Below are positions 1 through 8,745 of a stretch of 64,000 nucleotides of DNA, in pieces. This stretch comes from Flavobacterium proteolyticum. Lineage in GTDB: Bacteria; Bacteroidota; Bacteroidia; Flavobacteriales; Flavobacteriaceae. The notes under the pieces were generated by a model. That model searched no databases. It saw nothing but the letters and a program-made list of their open reading frames with translations, and had not been told where the DNA came from. Within the stretch, counting starts at the first letter, position 1. Each line of letters opens with the position of its first letter. The translations under genes were made by a program, and so were the position numbers. The stretch spans positions 1-64,000 of the forward strand of contig NZ_JADFTZ010000004.1 in the NCBI RefSeq assembly GCF_015223105.1. Reading direction: 5' to 3'.

Positions 1-549
1 CAGGCGGATGTCCACCAGCAACAGCTACAGGAACAATCACAGTAACACCATTGAATACTATTGCAGCAGGAACAAGCCAAACAGTTTGTGTTAACAGTGC
101 AATTACGAATATCACTTTAGCAACAACCGGAGCTACAGGCGCTACCTTTACTGGCTTACCAGCAGGAGTTACAGGTTCATGGGCAGCTAACGTTGTAACT
201 ATTAGTGGAACTCCAACAGCGAGTGGTACTTTCAATTATACTGTTACCACAACAGGTGGATGTCCACCAGCAACAGCTACAGGAACAATCACAGTAACAC
301 CATTGAACACTATTGCAGCAGGAACAAGCCAAACAGTTTGTGTTAACAGTGCAATTACAAATATCACCCTAGCAACAACCGGAGCAACTGGCGCTACCTT
401 TACTGGCTTACCAGCAGGAGTTACAGGTTCATGGGCAGCTAACGTTGTTACTATCAGTGGAACTCCAACAGCGAGTGGTACTTTCAACTATACAGTTACC
501 ACAACAGGCGGATGTCCACCAGCAACAGCTACAGGAACAATCACAGTAA
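1..549 (+). repeat. 252-bp in-frame tandem repeat (84 aa unit)
   Basis: Units are 1-252 and 253-504; a third copy matches for its first 45 bases (505-549) and then diverges. The two full units differ at 11 bases, every one synonymous, so the encoded 84 residues are identical. The array presumably continues upstream of the window. Confidence 0.95.
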
Positions 550-2390
550 GTATGCCAAATACAGCAGCAATTAGTTACCCACAACCTCAATATTGTGTTA
601 ATTCTTCTAATGTGTCTGTAACGTTAACAGGTTCAGGAAATTATTTAGGTAGTACGTTTAGTGCTACTCCAGCAGGATTAGCTATCAATAGTGCTACAGG
701 GGAAATTAATCCAAGTGCTAGTAGTCCAGGAAACTATACTGTTAATTATTTAGTTCCAGCATCTGGTCCATGTGCTTCTTATTTTGTTTCAACTACGATT
801 GCTATAACGCCTTTACCAACTGTTATTGCTACAAATTTAAATTCAACATTCTGTTCAGGCGGCTCGACCAATATTCAATTAACTAGTAATGTTCCAGGAG
901 CTATTTTCTCATGGACAGTAACAGGAGGGAACGTATTAGGAGCTTCAGGAGGTACAGGAAATTCTATTAATCAAGCATTAACTGTTAGTACAGGAACAAC
1001 GTCAACAGTAGAAGTGGTTTATACTATTATTGCTGAGGCTAATGGTTGTTCGGGACCACCACAAGTTGTTAGAGTTCAAGTTAATCCAATTCCAGATGTA
1101 ATTATTGCTAGTAACACTGCACCGATTTGTTCAGGCGAGACTACTAATATTTCTTTTACAGGAGCTATTCCGGGGACTGTATTTAGTTGGGTAATAACTA
1201 ATATTACTGGATTAGCAGGAGCTTCTAATGGAACAGGAACAAGTATTCAACAGACTTTAACAACAACCGGATTATCACAAGGAAGTGTTACGTATGAAGT
1301 TACTCCAATGTTTAATGGTTGTTTAGGTACCCCACAATCGGTAACAGTTTTAGTTAATCCGCGTCCAGAGTTGTTTGCTAATCCAACGCATCCACCTTTA
1401 TGTAGTGGTGTTCTTCCAACTAATATATTTGTATCATCTTTTAATGCTGGAACTATTTTCAATTGGACAGTCAATGCCGTTGGAGTTAATGGTGCAACTG
1501 CAGGAAGTGCACCTGGACCAACTTATACTATTATCCAAAATTTAACTACCTCAGTAGATAATGTAGCGGGTTATGTTGATTATACAATTACTCCAACAGC
1601 ATCAGGATGTTCAGGGACACCAATAGTAGTAAGGGTATATGTTAATCCGTTACCAAAACCAGTTTTAACTGATGGAGCGATTTGTGTGGATGAATTTGGA
1701 GTTCCATTCCAATCTTACACATTAGATTCTGGTTTAGATAATGCTACTTATGATTTTGTATGGTATTTCAATGGAGTAGCGATTCCAAATTCAAACAATG
1801 CTACTTATGCTGCAAATGCAGTAGGTACGTATGGTGTAATTGCTACAAACAGTATTACAAATTGTGTTTCTTCAGATATTACAACTATGGTTACTGCAAA
1901 TGTCACTTCAGTAACACCAGCTGCAAGTATGACTATTACTCAAAGTGCTTATTTTAGTGGAAATGCTACTTTAACAGTGAATGTGACAGGAGGAAGTGGA
2001 ACTTTAATGTATTCATTAGACGAAGGAACATTGCAGTCTTCCAATGTGTTTACTAATGTAACTTCTGGACCTCATACCATAACTGTTATTGACACACAAG
2101 GATGTACTTATTTAGTTCAAACAGTATTAGTGATTAACTATCCACAATACTTCACTCCAAATGGAGATGGATATAACGATACTTGGTATATAGCAGGCTT
2201 ACAAGATACAGATTACATCTACATCTTCGATAGATATGGTAAACTAATCAAACAGTTACGAGGTGAAGAGTTTTGGGATGGTACTTACAATCTAGAAAAT
2301 CTTCCTTCAACTGACTACTGGTTCACCGTTGATTATTTGGAGAATGGAGTTAAAAAACAATTTAAATCACACTTCTCATTAATACGATAA
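1..2390 (+). CDS. T9SS type B sorted Ig-like repeat protein, 5'-truncated
   Basis: C-terminal part of a very large secreted or surface protein whose start lies before the window; the frame is open from base 3. The TTG at 51 is an internal Leu codon, not a start. Visible architecture: two identical 84-residue Thr/Gly-rich Ig-like repeats, then a series of further Ig/PKD-like modules with the recurring pattern Pro-x-Cys-Ser-Gly-x-Thr-Asn-Ile. The last ~85 residues begin YPQYFTPNGDGYNDTW and carry IFDRYGKLIKQL and WDGTYN, the gliding-motility-associated C-terminal domain (T9SS type B sorting). The protein is expected to cross the outer membrane by the type IX system and be displayed or released; adhesin is an inference. 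It ends at a strong hairpin terminator. Confidence 0.93.
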   Translation, partial: GGCPPATATGTITVTPLNTIAAGTSQTVCVNSAITNITLATTGATGATFTGLPAGVTGSWAANVVTISGTPTASGTFNYTVTTTGGCPPATATGTITVTPLNTIAAGTSQTVCVNSAITNITLATTGATGATFTGLPAGVTGSWAANVVTISGTPTASGTFNYTVTTTGGCPPATATGTITVSMPNTAAISYPQPQYCVNSSNVSVTLTGSGNYLGSTFSATPAGLAINSATGEINPSASSPGNYTVNYLVPASGPCASYFVSTTIAITPLPTVIATNLNSTFCSGGSTNIQLTSNVPGAIFSWTVTGGNVLGASGGTGNSINQALTVSTGTTSTVEVVYTIIAEANGCSGPPQVVRVQVNPIPDVIIASNTAPICSGETTNISFTGAIPGTVFSWVITNITGLAGASNGTGTSIQQTLTTTGLSQGSVTYEVTPMFNGCLGTPQSVTVLVNPRPELFANPTHPPLCSGVLPTNIFVSSFNAGTIFNWTVNAVGVNGATAGSAPGPTYTIIQNLTTSVDNVAGYVDYTITPTASGCSGTPIVVRVYVNPLPKPVLTDGAICVDEFGVPFQSYTLDSGLDNATYDFVWYFNGVAIPNSNNATYAANAVGTYGVIATNSITNCVSSDITTMVTANVTSVTPAASMTITQSAYFSGNATLTVNVTGGSGTLMYSLDEGTLQSSNVFTNVTSGPHTITVIDTQGCTYLVQTVLVINYPQYFTPNGDGYNDTWYIAGLQDTDYIYIFDRYGKLIKQLRGEEFWDGTYNLENLPSTDYWFTVDYLENGVKKQFKSHFSLIR

Positions 2391-2410
2391 TTAAAAATTT
2401 AAAACATAAA

Positions 2411-2447
2411 ACATAAAAAAGTGGTACTTAGTGCCGCTTTTTTATGT
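2411..2447 (+). terminator. Terminator after the T9SS protein gene
   Basis: A 17-bp stem (2411-2427 with 2431-2447, two G-U pairs) closes on a 3-base TTA loop; the 3' arm holds the T run. Confidence 0.85.
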
Positions 2448-2470
2448 AAAATCTAAGACTTAAGGATATA

Positions 2471-2502
2471 AAAAAAGAGTCCGCGTATTTGGACTCTTTT
2501 TT
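2471..2502 (-). terminator. Terminator of the aminotransferase gene (bidirectional shape)
   Basis: Perfect 12-bp stem AAAAAAGAGTCC / GGACTCTTTTTT with an 8-base loop, 20 bp beyond the minus-strand stop codon. It has A and T runs on both sides and could also back up termination from the left. Confidence 0.85.
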
Positions 2503-2521
2503 ATTATAATTTTATATTGAA

Positions 2522-3715
2522 TTATAGTTTGTTGTAAACAGCTATTGCTTCTTTTAAAATTTGAACTGATTTAACCAAATCGTCTTTTTTTAATACATAT
2601 GCAATTCGTACTTCATCTAATCCTACATTAGGTGTTGAATAAAATCCTGCGGCTGGAGCGACCATTACGGTTTCACCATTTAAGTCATAAGATTCTAATA
2701 ACCATTGTGCAAATTTATCAGCATTATCGATTGGTAATTTGGCGATACAATAGAAAGCTCCCTTTGGAGTAGCAACTTTAACACCTTCAATTTTATTTAA
2801 TTCTGTTATTAAAGTATCTCTACGATCTTTATATTCTGAAATCACAGCATCAAAATAACTTTGTGGAGTTTCTAAAGCAGCTTCACTAGCAATCTGAGCA
2901 TAAGTAGGAGGGCTTAAACGAGCTTGAGCAAATTTCATTGCTGTTGCCATTACTTCTTTGTTTTTTGAAACTATACAACCAATTCGAGCTCCACACATAC
3001 TATAACGTTTAGAAACAGAATCAATCATAATAGCGTTCTCTTCTAGACCAGGAACATTCATCACTGAAAAATGTTTGTCACCATCATAAATAAACTCACG
3101 GTAAACTTCGTCAGCTATTAAGAATAAATCGTGTTTCTTAACTATTTCTGCTAATTTTAAAATTTCTTCTTGAGAATATAAGTAACCTGTTGGATTACCT
3201 GGATTACAAATTAAGATTGCTTTTGTTTTAGGCGTAATTAACTTTTCAAAAGCCTCGATTGGAGGTAAAGCAAATCCAGTTTCAATTCCCGAAATCACAG
3301 GAACTACATGCACCCCAGAAGCTGTTGAAAATCCATTGTAATTAGCATAAAAAGGTTCAGGAATGATAATTTCATCACCTGCATCCATTGTACTTCCCAT
3401 AGCAAAAAGTAATGCTTCAGAACCTCCAGTGGTAATAATAATATCTTGAGTATCTATTGGCAATCCATGATTTTTATAGTATTGAGAAAGTTTAGTTCTG
3501 TAGCTTTCAAAGCCTGCAGAATGACTGTATTCAAGTACTGAAATATCAGCTTTTTTTACAGCTTCTAAAGCAACTTCTGGTGTTTTAATATCAGGTTGTC
3601 CAATATTTAAGTGATATACTTTATGACCTTTTTTCTTAGCAATTTCAGCATATGGTACCAATTTTCTAATTGGTGATTCTGGCATTTGTTGGCCTTTAAT
3701 GGAAACTTTTGGCAT
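2522..3715 (-). CDS. PLP-dependent class I/II aminotransferase
   Basis: A 397-residue fold-type I aminotransferase of the aspartate aminotransferase superfamily, cytosolic. Seen: LNIGQPDIKTP near the N terminus, ITTGGSEALLFAMG cofactor-phosphate region, ICNPGNPTGYLYS, ADEVYREFIYDG (the Asp that contacts the pyridine nitrogen), and SVSKRYSMCGARIG with the Schiff-base Lys. An in-frame TTG lies 24 bp upstream (3739), but the ATG at 3715 (MPKVSIKGQQMPESPIRKL) matches the usual flavobacterial N terminus. Substrate is not readable from sequence; aspartate or an aromatic/branched amino acid are all possible. It is monocistronic, with a weak CAATTTTG -7-like box at 3737-3744. Confidence 0.93.
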   Translation of the reverse strand: MPKVSIKGQQMPESPIRKLVPYAEIAKKKGHKVYHLNIGQPDIKTPEVALEAVKKADISVLEYSHSAGFESYRTKLSQYYKNHGLPIDTQDIIITTGGSEALLFAMGSTMDAGDEIIIPEPFYANYNGFSTASGVHVVPVISGIETGFALPPIEAFEKLITPKTKAILICNPGNPTGYLYSQEEILKLAEIVKKHDLFLIADEVYREFIYDGDKHFSVMNVPGLEENAIMIDSVSKRYSMCGARIGCIVSKNKEVMATAMKFAQARLSPPTYAQIASEAALETPQSYFDAVISEYKDRRDTLITELNKIEGVKVATPKGAFYCIAKLPIDNADKFAQWLLESYDLNGETVMVAPAAGFYSTPNVGLDEVRIAYVLKKDDLVKSVQILKEAIAVYNKL

Positions 3716-3819
3716 AACTTGTTTTTTAAAGTTGCACAAAATTGCGATTTTTTTTTGTGATATAACTAAAAACGGTTACTAAAAAATGTTAAAAACTTAA
3801 AAGTGTTACCTTAATTTCT

Positions 3820-3827
3820 TACATTTA
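3820..3827 (+). promoter_or_regulatory. Candidate -7 box (TACATTTA)
   Basis: Matches the Bacteroidetes TAnnTTTG box except for the last base (A). It lies 16 bp before the ATG of the aspartyl protease gene. Confidence 0.45.
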
Positions 3828-3843
3828 GATAATAAATTTTTAG

Positions 3844-5166
3844 ATGAGAAAAATTATTCAAATAGTATTTTTATTCATGGTTACTGTAACACTTCAGTCA
3901 CAGTCAAATTTTAACTGGAATTCAAAAAAGGATAAAATTAAAATTCCTTTTGAGTTAACACATAATCTCATTATTGTTGATGTTGATTTTAATGGGATTC
4001 CACTGAAAATGATTGCAGATACGGGTGCTGAAAACAGTATTTTGTTTAGCTTTCCAGAGAACGATTCATTGGTTTTACATGAAACAGATAAAATTAAAAT
4101 TAAAGGAGTAGGAAGCGGAGAAATGATAGATGCTTATTTGTCTAAAAAGAATAAGTTAAAAATTAAAGAGTATGAAGATGTTAATTTTGAATTACTCTTA
4201 CTCCCTTATCAAGATATAAGTATTATTAATAAGATAGGAATCCCCATAAATGGAATTTTAGGGAGTAGTTTTTTTGAATCGGGTTTATTAGAAATAGATT
4301 ACAGTAGAAATCTATTAATATTTCACAAGAATAAACTTAAATCAAATGATTCTCGAATAAGAAAATACAAATCTAATTCAATTGATTTTAATGAGAGAAA
4401 GCCTTATATCAAAATCCCAATAGAAATAAACAATAAACAAAATGAATATAAATTGTTGTTTGATAGCGGATTAGGGGATGGGTTATGGCTCTTTGAAAAC
4501 GATACAATTAAATGTGAAACACAATTTTTTAATGATATTTTAGGTGTTGGATTATCTGGAGAAATCAAAGGTAAGAGATCTAGAATCGAAAAAATTAATT
4601 TACCAGGAATATCCCTTAGTAAAGTCTTGGTTTCCTATCCCGATAGTGTTTCTTTCAATCAAATTACGATACGAGCAGACAGAAACGGATCTTTGGGTGG
4701 CGATGTTTTAAAACGCTTCAATTGGTTTTTAGATTACGAAAATAAAGTGTTCTATTGTAAAAAGAATAATTTATACTCACTTCCATTTGAATATAATATG
4801 TCTGGTATAGAAGTACAACACGCAGGTTCTCAATTAGTAAAAGAATTGGTAAGATTAGAAACTAAAAATAATCAAGTAAATTTAAATGAATTTGTATTTG
4901 ATAACAATGATTTGCGTTTTGCTCAGAAATTTGAATTAAAACCAGTATTTACCATTTATGCTATTCGTAAAGATTCCCCAGGAGATAAAGCAGGATTGCT
5001 TGTTGGTGATAAAATTATTAAAATCAATAATAAAATGGATTATCAATTAAGCATTCAAAGTATAACCGATTTGTTTCAATCAGAAGATGGTAAATGGATA
5101 ACAATGGTAGTGGATAGAGCGGGAATTCGATTCACAGTAAAATTTCAACTCGAAAAAATCCTATAA
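3844..5166 (+). CDS. Retropepsin-like aspartyl protease with C-terminal PDZ domain
   Basis: 440 residues with an N-terminal signal peptide (about residues 1-20, cleaved near LQSQS), so periplasmic or outer-membrane associated. Two pepsin-like half domains are visible: IADTGAENS with catalytic Asp at 59, and LLFDSGLGDG with the second Asp at 207. Both Asp-(Thr/Ser)-Gly motifs are in one chain, so it need not dimerise. Residues ~350-440 form a PDZ domain (SPGDKAGLLVGDKIIKIN). Bacteroidetes commonly encode this arrangement; the substrate is unknown. The gene ends at a terminator shared with the convergent DUF1573 gene. Confidence 0.9.
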   Translation: MRKIIQIVFLFMVTVTLQSQSNFNWNSKKDKIKIPFELTHNLIIVDVDFNGIPLKMIADTGAENSILFSFPENDSLVLHETDKIKIKGVGSGEMIDAYLSKKNKLKIKEYEDVNFELLLLPYQDISIINKIGIPINGILGSSFFESGLLEIDYSRNLLIFHKNKLKSNDSRIRKYKSNSIDFNERKPYIKIPIEINNKQNEYKLLFDSGLGDGLWLFENDTIKCETQFFNDILGVGLSGEIKGKRSRIEKINLPGISLSKVLVSYPDSVSFNQITIRADRNGSLGGDVLKRFNWFLDYENKVFYCKKNNLYSLPFEYNMSGIEVQHAGSQLVKELVRLETKNNQVNLNEFVFDNNDLRFAQKFELKPVFTIYAIRKDSPGDKAGLLVGDKIIKINNKMDYQLSIQSITDLFQSEDGKWITMVVDRAGIRFTVKFQLEKIL

Positions 5167-5168
5167 AA

Positions 5169-5193
5169 AAAGTCCCAACTCAGTTGGGACTTT
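5169..5193. terminator. Bidirectional terminator between convergent genes
   Basis: 11-bp perfect stem AAAGTCCCAAC / GTTGGGACTTT with loop TCA, right after the protease stop codon and 5 bp beyond the minus-strand DUF1573 stop. Confidence 0.85.
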
Positions 5194-5197
5194 CTAT

Positions 5198-5626
5198 TTA
5201 TGAATTTGGAAACGTTTTCTTTTTTACTAACGGACTAATTTCTTCCTTAACAATTACTGTTCCTTTAATTCGTAACGGAACCATACCATTTGGTTTGTTT
5301 ACCGCATTACTTTCAATAGTAATTGTTTTACTAATAGGACCCGGATTCATATTGTATTGTACTTTAATTTGTCCTTTTCCGCCTGGAGCAATTGGTTCTT
5401 TTGGCCATTCTGGCACCGTACAACCACAGCTCGATTTTGCATTGGTAATAATCAGTGGAGCATCACCAGTATTTGTGAATTCAAAAATTCTAATTCCATC
5501 ATCTTTTCCTTTTTCTACCTCACCATAGTTGATGGTTTCTTCTTTGAACTCAATCTTTGGACCCGTTTGAGCAAAAGAAGTCATCCCAACTAATACAGTT
5601 AAATAAACAAGTAATTTTTTCATCAT
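5198..5626 (-). CDS. DUF1573 domain protein
   Basis: 142 residues: a signal peptide (MMKKLLVYLTVLVGMTSFAQ) followed by one DUF1573 Ig-like domain. Diagnostic stretch: FEFTNTGDAPLIITNAKSSC then GCTVPEWP, the Cys-Gly-Cys typical of the family, and GQIKVQYN. Likely periplasmic; function of the family is unknown. ATG is at 5626 or 5623; the TTG further upstream lies in the promoter region. A TATATTTA box sits at 5659-5666. The gene diverges from valS. Confidence 0.88.
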   Translation of the reverse strand: MMKKLLVYLTVLVGMTSFAQTGPKIEFKEETINYGEVEKGKDDGIRIFEFTNTGDAPLIITNAKSSCGCTVPEWPKEPIAPGGKGQIKVQYNMNPGPISKTITIESNAVNKPNGMVPLRIKGTVIVKEEISPLVKKKTFPNS

Positions 5627-5658
5627 CTTATAAATTAATAGGTTGTTGTAAAAATAAT

Positions 5659-5666
5659 TAAATATA
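5659..5666 (-). promoter_or_regulatory. Candidate -7 box (TATATTTA) of the DUF1573 gene
   Basis: Read on the minus strand; one mismatch (last base) to TAnnTTTG, 32 bp before the start codon. Confidence 0.45.
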
Positions 5667-5715
5667 AGCAACCAACAAACTACTCCTAACATTTTTTTTA
5701 TTTTCGTTATATAGT

Positions 5716-5723
5716 TACTTTTG
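5716..5723 (+). promoter_or_regulatory. -7 box (TACTTTTG) of valS
   Basis: Exact TAnnTTTG match, implying an mRNA leader of roughly 90 nt before valS. The leader carries repeats of CAACGATTCAAC type and ends in an A-rich stretch, with no T-box features seen. Confidence 0.7.
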
Positions 5724-5822
5724 CAGTAAGTATTACAAAAAACATACCAAAGTGAGTTTTGGAATGTTAAAACGAACGATTCAACCGTTCAACGATTCAA
5801 CAATTAAACAAGAAAAAATATA

Positions 5823-8450
5823 ATGATTCCTGCACAATTCAACGCTAAAGAAGTAGAACAAAAGTGGTACGACTACTGGATGAAAAACGATTATTTTACA
5901 TCCAAACCCGACCACAGAACGCCGTACACCATTGTAATTCCGCCACCAAACGTAACGGGAGTCTTGCATATGGGACACATGTTGAATAACACCATTCAAG
6001 ATGTATTAATTCGTCGTGCGCGTTTAAAAGGGTTCAACGCTTGTTGGGTGCCAGGAACCGATCATGCCTCAATTGCAACCGAAGCTAAAGTAGTAGCCAA
6101 GTTAAAAGAAGAAGGTATCAATAAAAACGATTTAACTCGTGAAGAATTCCTAAAACACGCTTGGGATTGGACCGAAAAATACGGTGGAACCATCTTAGAG
6201 CAATTAAAACAATTAGGTTGTTCTTGCGATTGGAGTCGTACTAAGTTTACGATGGATGACGATATGTCAGCATCGGTAATTCACTCGTTTGTAGATTTAT
6301 ACAACAAAGGTTTGATTTACCGTGGTTACCGAATGGTAAACTGGGATCCAGAAGCTAAAACAACGTTATCTGACGAAGAAGTAATCTTTGAAGAACGTCA
6401 AGGAAAATTATATTTCATCAAATATAAAATTGAAGGTTCGGAAGATTTCTTAACCGTTGCAACTACACGTCCAGAAACTATTTTTGGAGATACTGCAATT
6501 TGTATCAATCCGAATGACGAACGTTTTTCGCATTTAAAAGGGAAGAAAGCAATCGTTCCAATTTGCGGTAGAGTAGTACCTATCATCGAAGACGAATATG
6601 TAGATGTAGAATTCGGTACAGGTTGTTTAAAAGTAACACCTGCTCACGATACCAATGATAAAGTTTTAGGTGATAAACACAATCTAGAAATCATCGATAT
6701 TTTCAACGAAGATGCGTCTTTGAATTCATACGGATTGCATTATCAAGGAAAAGACCGTTTTGTAGTTCGTGAAGAAATTGCTAAAGAATTAGAATCGATT
6801 GGAGCCTTAGCAAAAACCGAAACACATTTGAATAAAGTAGGAACTTCTGAAAGAACCAAAGCGGTAATCGAACCAAGATTATCAGACCAATGGTTCTTAA
6901 AAATGGAAGATTTAGTAAAACCTGCTATCAAAGCCGTTTTAGAATCAGACGAAATTAAATTATATCCAAGTCGTTTTAACAATACCTATGCACATTGGTT
7001 AAACAATATTCGCGATTGGAATATTTCGCGTCAATTGTGGTGGGGACAACAAATCCCGGCTTACTATTTTGGTGACGGAAAAGAAGATTTCGTAGTAGCA
7101 GAAAACATCGAAAAAGCCCTTGAGCTTGCGAAAGCAAAAACTGCAAACTCAACACTGACCACTGCTGACTTACGTCAGGACGCTGACGCATTAGACACTT
7201 GGTTCTCATCATGGTTATGGCCGATGGCGGTTTTTGGTGGTGTTTTGAATCCAGAAAGTGAAGATTTTAAATATTATTATCCAACAAATGATTTAGTTAC
7301 GGGACCCGATATTTTATTCTTCTGGGTAGCGCGTATGATTATTGCAGGTTACGAGTATGCAGACGAAAAACCATTTTCAAATGTATATTTAACCGGATTA
7401 GTTCGTGATAAGCAAGGTCGTAAAATGTCGAAATCTTTAGGAAATTCTCCTGAACCGCTTGGACTAATTGAAAAATTTGGAGCTGACGGTGTTCGTGTAG
7501 GATTGTTATTGAGTGCTTCGGCAGGAAATGATATTTTGTTCGACGAAGAATTATGTAATCAAGGAAAAGGTTTCTCTAATAAAATTTGGAATGCTTTCAA
7601 ACTAATCAAAGGTTGGGAAGTAGCCGATATTGCACAACCAGAAGCTTCTAAAGTAGCCATCGAATGGTACGAAGCGAAGTTGCAACAAACCTTAGCCGAA
7701 ATCGAAGATAATTTTGATAAATACAGATTATCAGACGCTTTAATGGCGATTTATAAATTGGTTTGGGACGATTTTTGTTCGTGGTTCTTAGAAATGATCA
7801 AACCAGGTTACCAACAACCTATCGACCGTGCTACGTTTGAAAAAGCGATTGAAATGTTAGAAAACAACTTGAAATTGTTACATCCTTTCATGCCGTTTTT
7901 AACAGAGGAAATTTGGCAACACATTACCGAAAGAACGCCAGAACAAGCGTTAATCGTTTCAGAATGGCCAAAAGCGAAAGCGTTTGATGCAAAATTAATT
8001 GCTGATTTTGATTTCGCAACCGAAGTAATTTCTGGAATTAGAACGATTCGTAAAGACAAAAACATTCCGTTTAAAGATGCGATGGACTTAAAAGTAGTGA
8101 ACAACGAAAAAGCATCAACATATTTTGATTCAGTGATTCAGAAGTTAGGAAATGTAACGACTTTAGAATACGTTTCAGATAAAGTAGATGGTGCGTTATC
8201 ATACCGTGTGAAATCGAATGAATATTTTATTCCAATTACAGGAAACATCGATGTAGAAGCGGAGATTGCAAAATTAACCGAAGAGTTAAACTACATCAAA
8301 GGGTTTTTACGCTCGGTGCAAGGGAAATTGTCTAACGAGAAATTCGTAGCCGGTGCACCCGAACAAGTAATTGCCAACGAACGCAAAAAAGAAGCCGACG
8401 CTTTAGCCAAAATTGCGACTTTAGAACAAAGTTTAGCGAGTTTGAAATAA
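5823..8450 (+). CDS. valS: Valyl-tRNA synthetase
   Basis: Class I aminoacyl-tRNA synthetase that charges tRNA-Val with valine in the cytosol. 875 residues, full length. Seen: [13 protein letters not shown] with the HIGH-type motif at 49-52; the CP1 editing domain with [10 protein letters not shown] and the GTG(C)[11 protein letters not shown] stretch; the KMSKS loop at 534-538; the anticodon-binding domain; and a C-terminal coiled coil (about 812-875) rich in Lys/Glu that is typical of ValRS. Codon use looks richer in G/C-ending codons than the accessory gene that follows. Confidence 0.98.
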   Translation: MIPAQFNAKEVEQKWYDYWMKNDYFTSKPDHRTPYTIVIPPPNVTGVLHMGHMLNNTIQDVLIRRARLKGFNACWVPGTDHASIATEAKVVAKLKEEGINKNDLTREEFLKHAWDWTEKYGGTILEQLKQLGCSCDWSRTKFTMDDDMSASVIHSFVDLYNKGLIYRGYRMVNWDPEAKTTLSDEEVIFEERQGKLYFIKYKIEGSEDFLTVATTRPETIFGDTAICINPNDERFSHLKGKKAIVPICGRVVPIIEDEYVDVEFGTGCLKVTPAHDTNDKVLGDKHNLEIIDIFNEDASLNSYGLHYQGKDRFVVREEIAKELESIGALAKTETHLNKVGTSERTKAVIEPRLSDQWFLKMEDLVKPAIKAVLESDEIKLYPSRFNNTYAHWLNNIRDWNISRQLWWGQQIPAYYFGDGKEDFVVAENIEKALELAKAKTANSTLTTADLRQDADALDTWFSSWLWPMAVFGGVLNPESEDFKYYYPTNDLVTGPDILFFWVARMIIAGYEYADEKPFSNVYLTGLVRDKQGRKMSKSLGNSPEPLGLIEKFGADGVRVGLLLSASAGNDILFDEELCNQGKGFSNKIWNAFKLIKGWEVADIAQPEASKVAIEWYEAKLQQTLAEIEDNFDKYRLSDALMAIYKLVWDDFCSWFLEMIKPGYQQPIDRATFEKAIEMLENNLKLLHPFMPFLTEEIWQHITERTPEQALIVSEWPKAKAFDAKLIADFDFATEVISGIRTIRKDKNIPFKDAMDLKVVNNEKASTYFDSVIQKLGNVTTLEYVSDKVDGALSYRVKSNEYFIPITGNIDVEAEIAKLTEELNYIKGFLRSVQGKLSNEKFVAGAPEQVIANERKKEADALAKIATLEQSLASLK

Positions 8451-8458
8451 ATTTTATC

Positions 8459-8474
8459 CAAACCTGACAGGTTT
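8459..8474 (+). repeat. Short hairpin behind valS
   Basis: AAACCTG-A-CAGGTTT, a 7-bp inverted repeat immediately before the main valS terminator. It may be a decayed spacer repeat or part of the termination region. Confidence 0.5.
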
Positions 8475-8482
8475 TAAAATAA

Positions 8483-8513
8483 TGAATCCCGAGTTTAGGC
8501 TCGGGATTTTTTT
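8483..8513 (+). terminator. valS terminator, left copy of a 31-bp inverted repeat pair
   Basis: Stem AATCCCGAG / CTCGGGATT with loop TTTAGG (8485-8508) and a run of seven T. All 31 bases recur exactly on the opposite strand at 11269-11299, beyond the accessory gene. Confidence 0.9.
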
Positions 8514-8745
8514 GGAAACATTTTAAAAAAATAAAATTAATTTAGGATTGGCTTATTAAAGTTTAATTTCTAAATGATTTGAGTTTAAATGATATTTTAA
8601 AAGTAAACCTTTCTAAAATAGCTTCTAAAGTGGCTAAGTTTTATGTTTTTTTGAAATTATTTTGATAAATTCAGAATTGTGAAACAGTTAGCACTATTAT
8701 AATTGTAAATATTTTTTTACTTTAGCGTAACAAAAAATTATACTT
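8514..8745. other. AT-rich spacer upstream of the nuclease-ATPase gene
   Basis: About 230 bp with no coding potential. A weak -7-like TACTTTAG is at 8718-8725, 20 bp before the ATG. No operator-like palindrome, attachment site or transposon end was seen. Confidence 0.6.

Noticed and set aside
236-487. Antisense frame in the adhesin repeat
   Set aside because: Mirror of a compositionally biased coding repeat; no start context or family similarity.
1-549. CRISPR-like array
   Set aside because: Repeats are 252 bp, contiguous and in frame with no spacers; they encode protein repeats.
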